From assembly GCF_024199925.1 (NCBI RefSeq), contig NZ_JANADR010000001.1, forward strand, positions 2,046,001 through 2,110,000: a stretch of DNA of 64,000 nt, read 5' to 3'. The translations under genes and the position numbers were made by a program. The DNA comes from Bradyrhizobium sp. CCGUVB1N3 (GTDB taxonomy: Bacteria > Pseudomonadota > Alphaproteobacteria > Rhizobiales > Xanthobacteraceae). The notes beneath the pieces were generated by a model that was not told the origin of the DNA, ran no database searches, and saw nothing but the letters and a program-made list of their open reading frames with translations. Below, one piece after another: positions 63,857-64,000 of the stretch; position 1 is the stretch's first letter; each line of letters starts with the position of its first letter.

Positions 63857-64000
63857 ATGGCAACACAGGTGAAGCCGGTTCCCGAAGGATACCACACCGT
63901 CACGCCCTATCTCGTCGTCGACGGCGCGGAGAAGATCATCCGCTTCATGAAGGACGCCTTCGGCGCCCAGCCCTTGTTCGAGCCGATGATGCGGCCCGAC
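63857..64000 (+). CDS. PhnB-like VOC-family protein, N-terminal part (cut by window edge)
   Basis: The gene starts at ATG 63857 with AGAGGAG upstream and continues past the window. The 48 codons seen read MATQVKPVPEGYHTVTPYLV, then VDGAEKIIRFMKDAFGAQPL, FEPMMRPD. TVTPYLVVDGAxxAIxFYKxAFGA is the start of PhnB/glyoxalase-type proteins with a non-catalytic VOC fold. No function can be given from the part seen. Confidence 0.85.
   Translation, partial: MATQVKPVPEGYHTVTPYLVVDGAEKIIRFMKDAFGAQPLFEPMMRPD

Overview
The window is high-GC alphaproteobacterial DNA, most likely from a Bradyrhizobium-type genome. The evidence is the gene content: a hut operon with HutF and a GntR-type HutC, a rhizobial L-rhamnose locus with a bifunctional RhaD, a fused indolepyruvate oxidoreductase, and GrlR-like, DUF3775 and GCG_CRPN small proteins. 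Many small palindromic intergenic repeats of the kind common in Bradyrhizobium support this. It reads as ordinary chromosome: one tRNA, no insertion sequence, no integrase, no CRISPR array, no phage genes.

Layout. 1-5.6 kb holds the end of a chemoreceptor gene, a photolyase, a lysine-rich histone-like protein, a DMT exporter and several small secreted or hypothetical proteins. 5.6-12.2 kb is the histidine utilisation locus: hutI-hutH-hutU leave leftward and hutF-hutC rightward from a shared control region that contains a perfect 20-bp palindrome. No hutG is present. 12.3-16.1 kb is an uptake ABC transporter followed by an M20-type amidohydrolase, directly downstream of hutC. 16.2-29.3 kb is a long leftward cluster: LacI regulator, Gfo/Idh dehydrogenase, CoA-transferase, enoyl-CoA hydratase, sugar-type ABC importer and two GMC oxidoreductases, with a divergent SDR. 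Two LacI-type operators lie between the regulator and the SDR. This cluster is the best candidate for an undescribed catabolic system. 29.3-39.9 kb is L-rhamnose catabolism: rhaI and rhaD leftward; rhaR, the ABC importer and rhaK rightward.

40.0-48.8 kb holds a tRNA-Arg, small envelope proteins, a glyoxalase-fold protein, a GrlR-like protein, an orphan PAS histidine kinase, a second DMT transporter, a NUDIX hydrolase and a DapA-family aldolase. 48.9-57.2 kb is an acyl-CoA cluster (MFE-2-like SDR, MaoC hydratase, DUF35 protein, thiolase-like protein), then an LprI-like protein and a large indolepyruvate ferredoxin oxidoreductase. 57.4-64.0 kb holds a triheme cytochrome c, a TRIC/UPF0126 channel, a PEP-mutase-family lyase, two ferredoxin-like-fold small proteins, an ArsR regulator, two secreted small proteins and the start of a PhnB-like gene.

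Three genes (a small secreted protein near 4.2 kb, rhaI and the thiolase-like gene) each carry a single-base frameshift in a G/C run. This pattern looks more like consensus error than three independent pseudogenes. All positions and motifs were read by eye; no homology search was run.
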